Shown here piece after piece: positions 62,563-64,000 of a stretch of 64,000 nt of DNA. The DNA comes from Trichostrongylus colubriformis (lineage: Eukaryota > Nematoda > Chromadorea > Rhabditida > Trichostrongylidae): positions 8,911,501 to 8,975,500 of the forward strand of contig OZ022256.1 of the NCBI GenBank assembly GCA_963978905.1, in the 5' to 3' direction. The position numbers and the translations under genes were made by a program. Position 1 is the first letter of the stretch. The number at the start of each line of letters is the position of its first letter. The notes below the pieces were generated by a model. The model saw only the letters and a list, made by a program, of their open reading frames with translations. It was not told where the DNA came from and did not search any database.

Positions 62563-63844
62563 CATTTTCATATGTTGAAGAGAAAGTTTTAAAGTTTTTT
62601 CATTGTTTTCAAGCATCATGCCCAACTGAGCTCCACCGTGATGGCCAGTGAAGAGCGAGCAGCTCCCAATTGATGAATGATGGGCTTAAGCCTTTCCAAG
62701 AAGGCTTTCTGGCGGCCTCCTTGATGCGGGTCATTGTCATAGCAACTGACGGGGCGACTAAAGTTAGGCACGGAAGGGGCCATAATAAAAATACGGTAGA
62801 AAGATGACTATTCCTGTGCTTTTACGGGTGAGAGTGAGAGAGTACAGTCAGAAATCGCAATCCACCGTTTGAATTAGCCATGCCGGCTGTCACGAGGAGG
62901 ACATGTGTCGTTGTGTCCTCGTTCAAAGGGTTAGCTCGCGTCGGTGCTGGCCGATTGGTGTCAGCGGGTGGGAGCCCCGTTGGCCAATCCATAAAAACCA
63001 CTGAAAAACCTACTCTGACCATTATTCTACTAAACTGATTCTTTCGGGAATTCAATGCGACAAACGAATCGGAAATCTGCGCAGTTCCAGGTGACCTTTC
63101 AGTGGGTGGGGGCCATTCCGGCGATGTAAATTTCTTTTGGCCTTATCACTACCGATAATCTCAGCAGGGAAGGGTGTGCCATGGACAGATGCTGAAAATG
63201 GGGTGCCTAAATGGTTGCGTGCAAGTTAGAAGAAGGCGGATTTTTTATGGTGGTGTGCGATCTCATTCAAGCAAGCTAGAAGTGCCGTATTTGGTTGGGT
63301 CTTAAGGTCTTCTTCTGAAATAAGAGAACAAGGTAAACCTTTTAGGACCTCTGGTGCGTTTAGCTCGCGCGCATTTTGGCGGACGTCGCGGCGCAAAGCC
63401 CAGTCTTAACGATATACACCCTTTTGAATTGGATCTATCGGTGAATCCTTGGGCTACAGGGGACCCCGCAAAGGCGCGGGACTGATGCTGGGGAGAAGAA
63501 GAAGGTGAATTCATGGGCCATTTTCACAGCTAAGCATTACTCTTCGATGTCGTTTAGTTTGAGAGCAAGTCGAAGAACTGACTGAACTGTGCTAAACAAC
63601 TCACAGTCATATGGAAGATGTGCCTCGAACTGCTGGGATAAAATTCGCTGTAGGTTACAGAGTTTCAATGAAGAGAGCATCAGACAGCGTTTCATGTTGG
63701 CGACGGAACAAAGTCTTCAGAACTCATAAGGGATGACTCTATTGACTATAATTATTGAAATGAATAAATTTAGAAGAGTCACCCAAGAATATTGTGAGGG
63801 TCTTGTCAAAATGCCCGCTCAGAGCAATCAGTTTTCCAGGATCC
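62563..63844. other. Upstream region of the edge gene, no supported exon
   Basis: No convincing exon. The sequence just before 63845 (cagttttccag) looks like a splice or trans-splice acceptor. Confidence 0.4.
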
Positions 63845-63916
63845 ATGAATAGGAGTGGCGAAAGCGCCCCAAACGTCCCGGCTACCAATGGCGACCCGGT
63901 CGATCTCCTCCTTTCG
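63845..63916 (+). CDS. Probable first coding exon of a gene running off the window
   Basis: ATG at 63845, four bases after an AG in CAGTTTTCCAG (a possible spliced-leader acceptor). It is followed by 24 open codons (MNRSGESAPNVPATNGDPVD then LLLS) and a strong GTAAGT donor, phase 0. It is too short to assign a function, and the rest of the gene lies beyond 64000. Confidence 0.5.
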
Positions 63917-64000
63917 GTAAGTTTAGAATGACTTCTTAAAGCATAGGTGTGGGTTGATAAGCATATTAGATTGATAGTGGAAAGATTTGACGAGCACCTG

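Overview
The window is nuclear DNA from a nematode, most likely a clade V parasite-type genome (strongylid or hookworm-like; this is an inference). The reasons are multi-exon genes whose introns mostly end in a T-rich tract plus TTTCAG or close variants, a nematode-type seven-transmembrane chemoreceptor gene, and dense terminal-inverted-repeat and simple-sequence elements. There is no operon or prokaryotic signal. Most long open frames are shadows or repeat read-throughs, so genes were built exon by exon from splice sites and reading phase.

Layout. 1-3647 is intergenic, with one copy of a ~355 bp inverted-repeat element. 3648-6092 (+) is a five-exon chemoreceptor GPCR gene of 322 codons, with a second copy of that element in intron 1 and a small palindromic element in intron 4. 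6093-11729 is intergenic and repeat-rich. 11730-44740 (-) is one very large gene: 24 phase-compatible exons, about 966 residues, encoding a FERM-domain protein of the FRMD4A/FRMD4B family. It has FERM F1-F2-F3, a coiled coil and the CUPID/DUF3338 cytohesin-binding region, then a long Ser/Pro/Arg-rich tail. A further 30-codon 5' exon may lie at 54358-54447. Nested in its ~5 kb intron between the two CUPID exons, on the opposite strand, is a four-exon multi-pass membrane protein gene (18342-21279, +) that I do not recognise. A ~13.8 kb intron (22903-36717) separates the FERM exons from the coiled-coil exons.

Mobile DNA. The intron between FERM exons 2 and 3 carries two TA-flanked elements: a 748 bp CAGGGGGTGCC element, and a 1472 bp foldback whose two ~580 bp arms each carry a decayed Tc1/mariner transposase 3' half. 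Elsewhere there are two copies of one MITE family, three of a second and four of a third, a tRNA-derived SINE, a perfect 50 bp palindrome derived from that SINE, and a pure CATA microsatellite of ~617 bp.

45000-63844 holds repeats and no gene I can support apart from the candidate 5' exon. At the right edge a probable first coding exon (63845-63916, +) opens a gene that continues beyond the window. The genes do not form a pathway; the main stories are the FRMD4-type gene (cassette exon, duplicated splice acceptor, nested gene) and the repeat structures within and around it.
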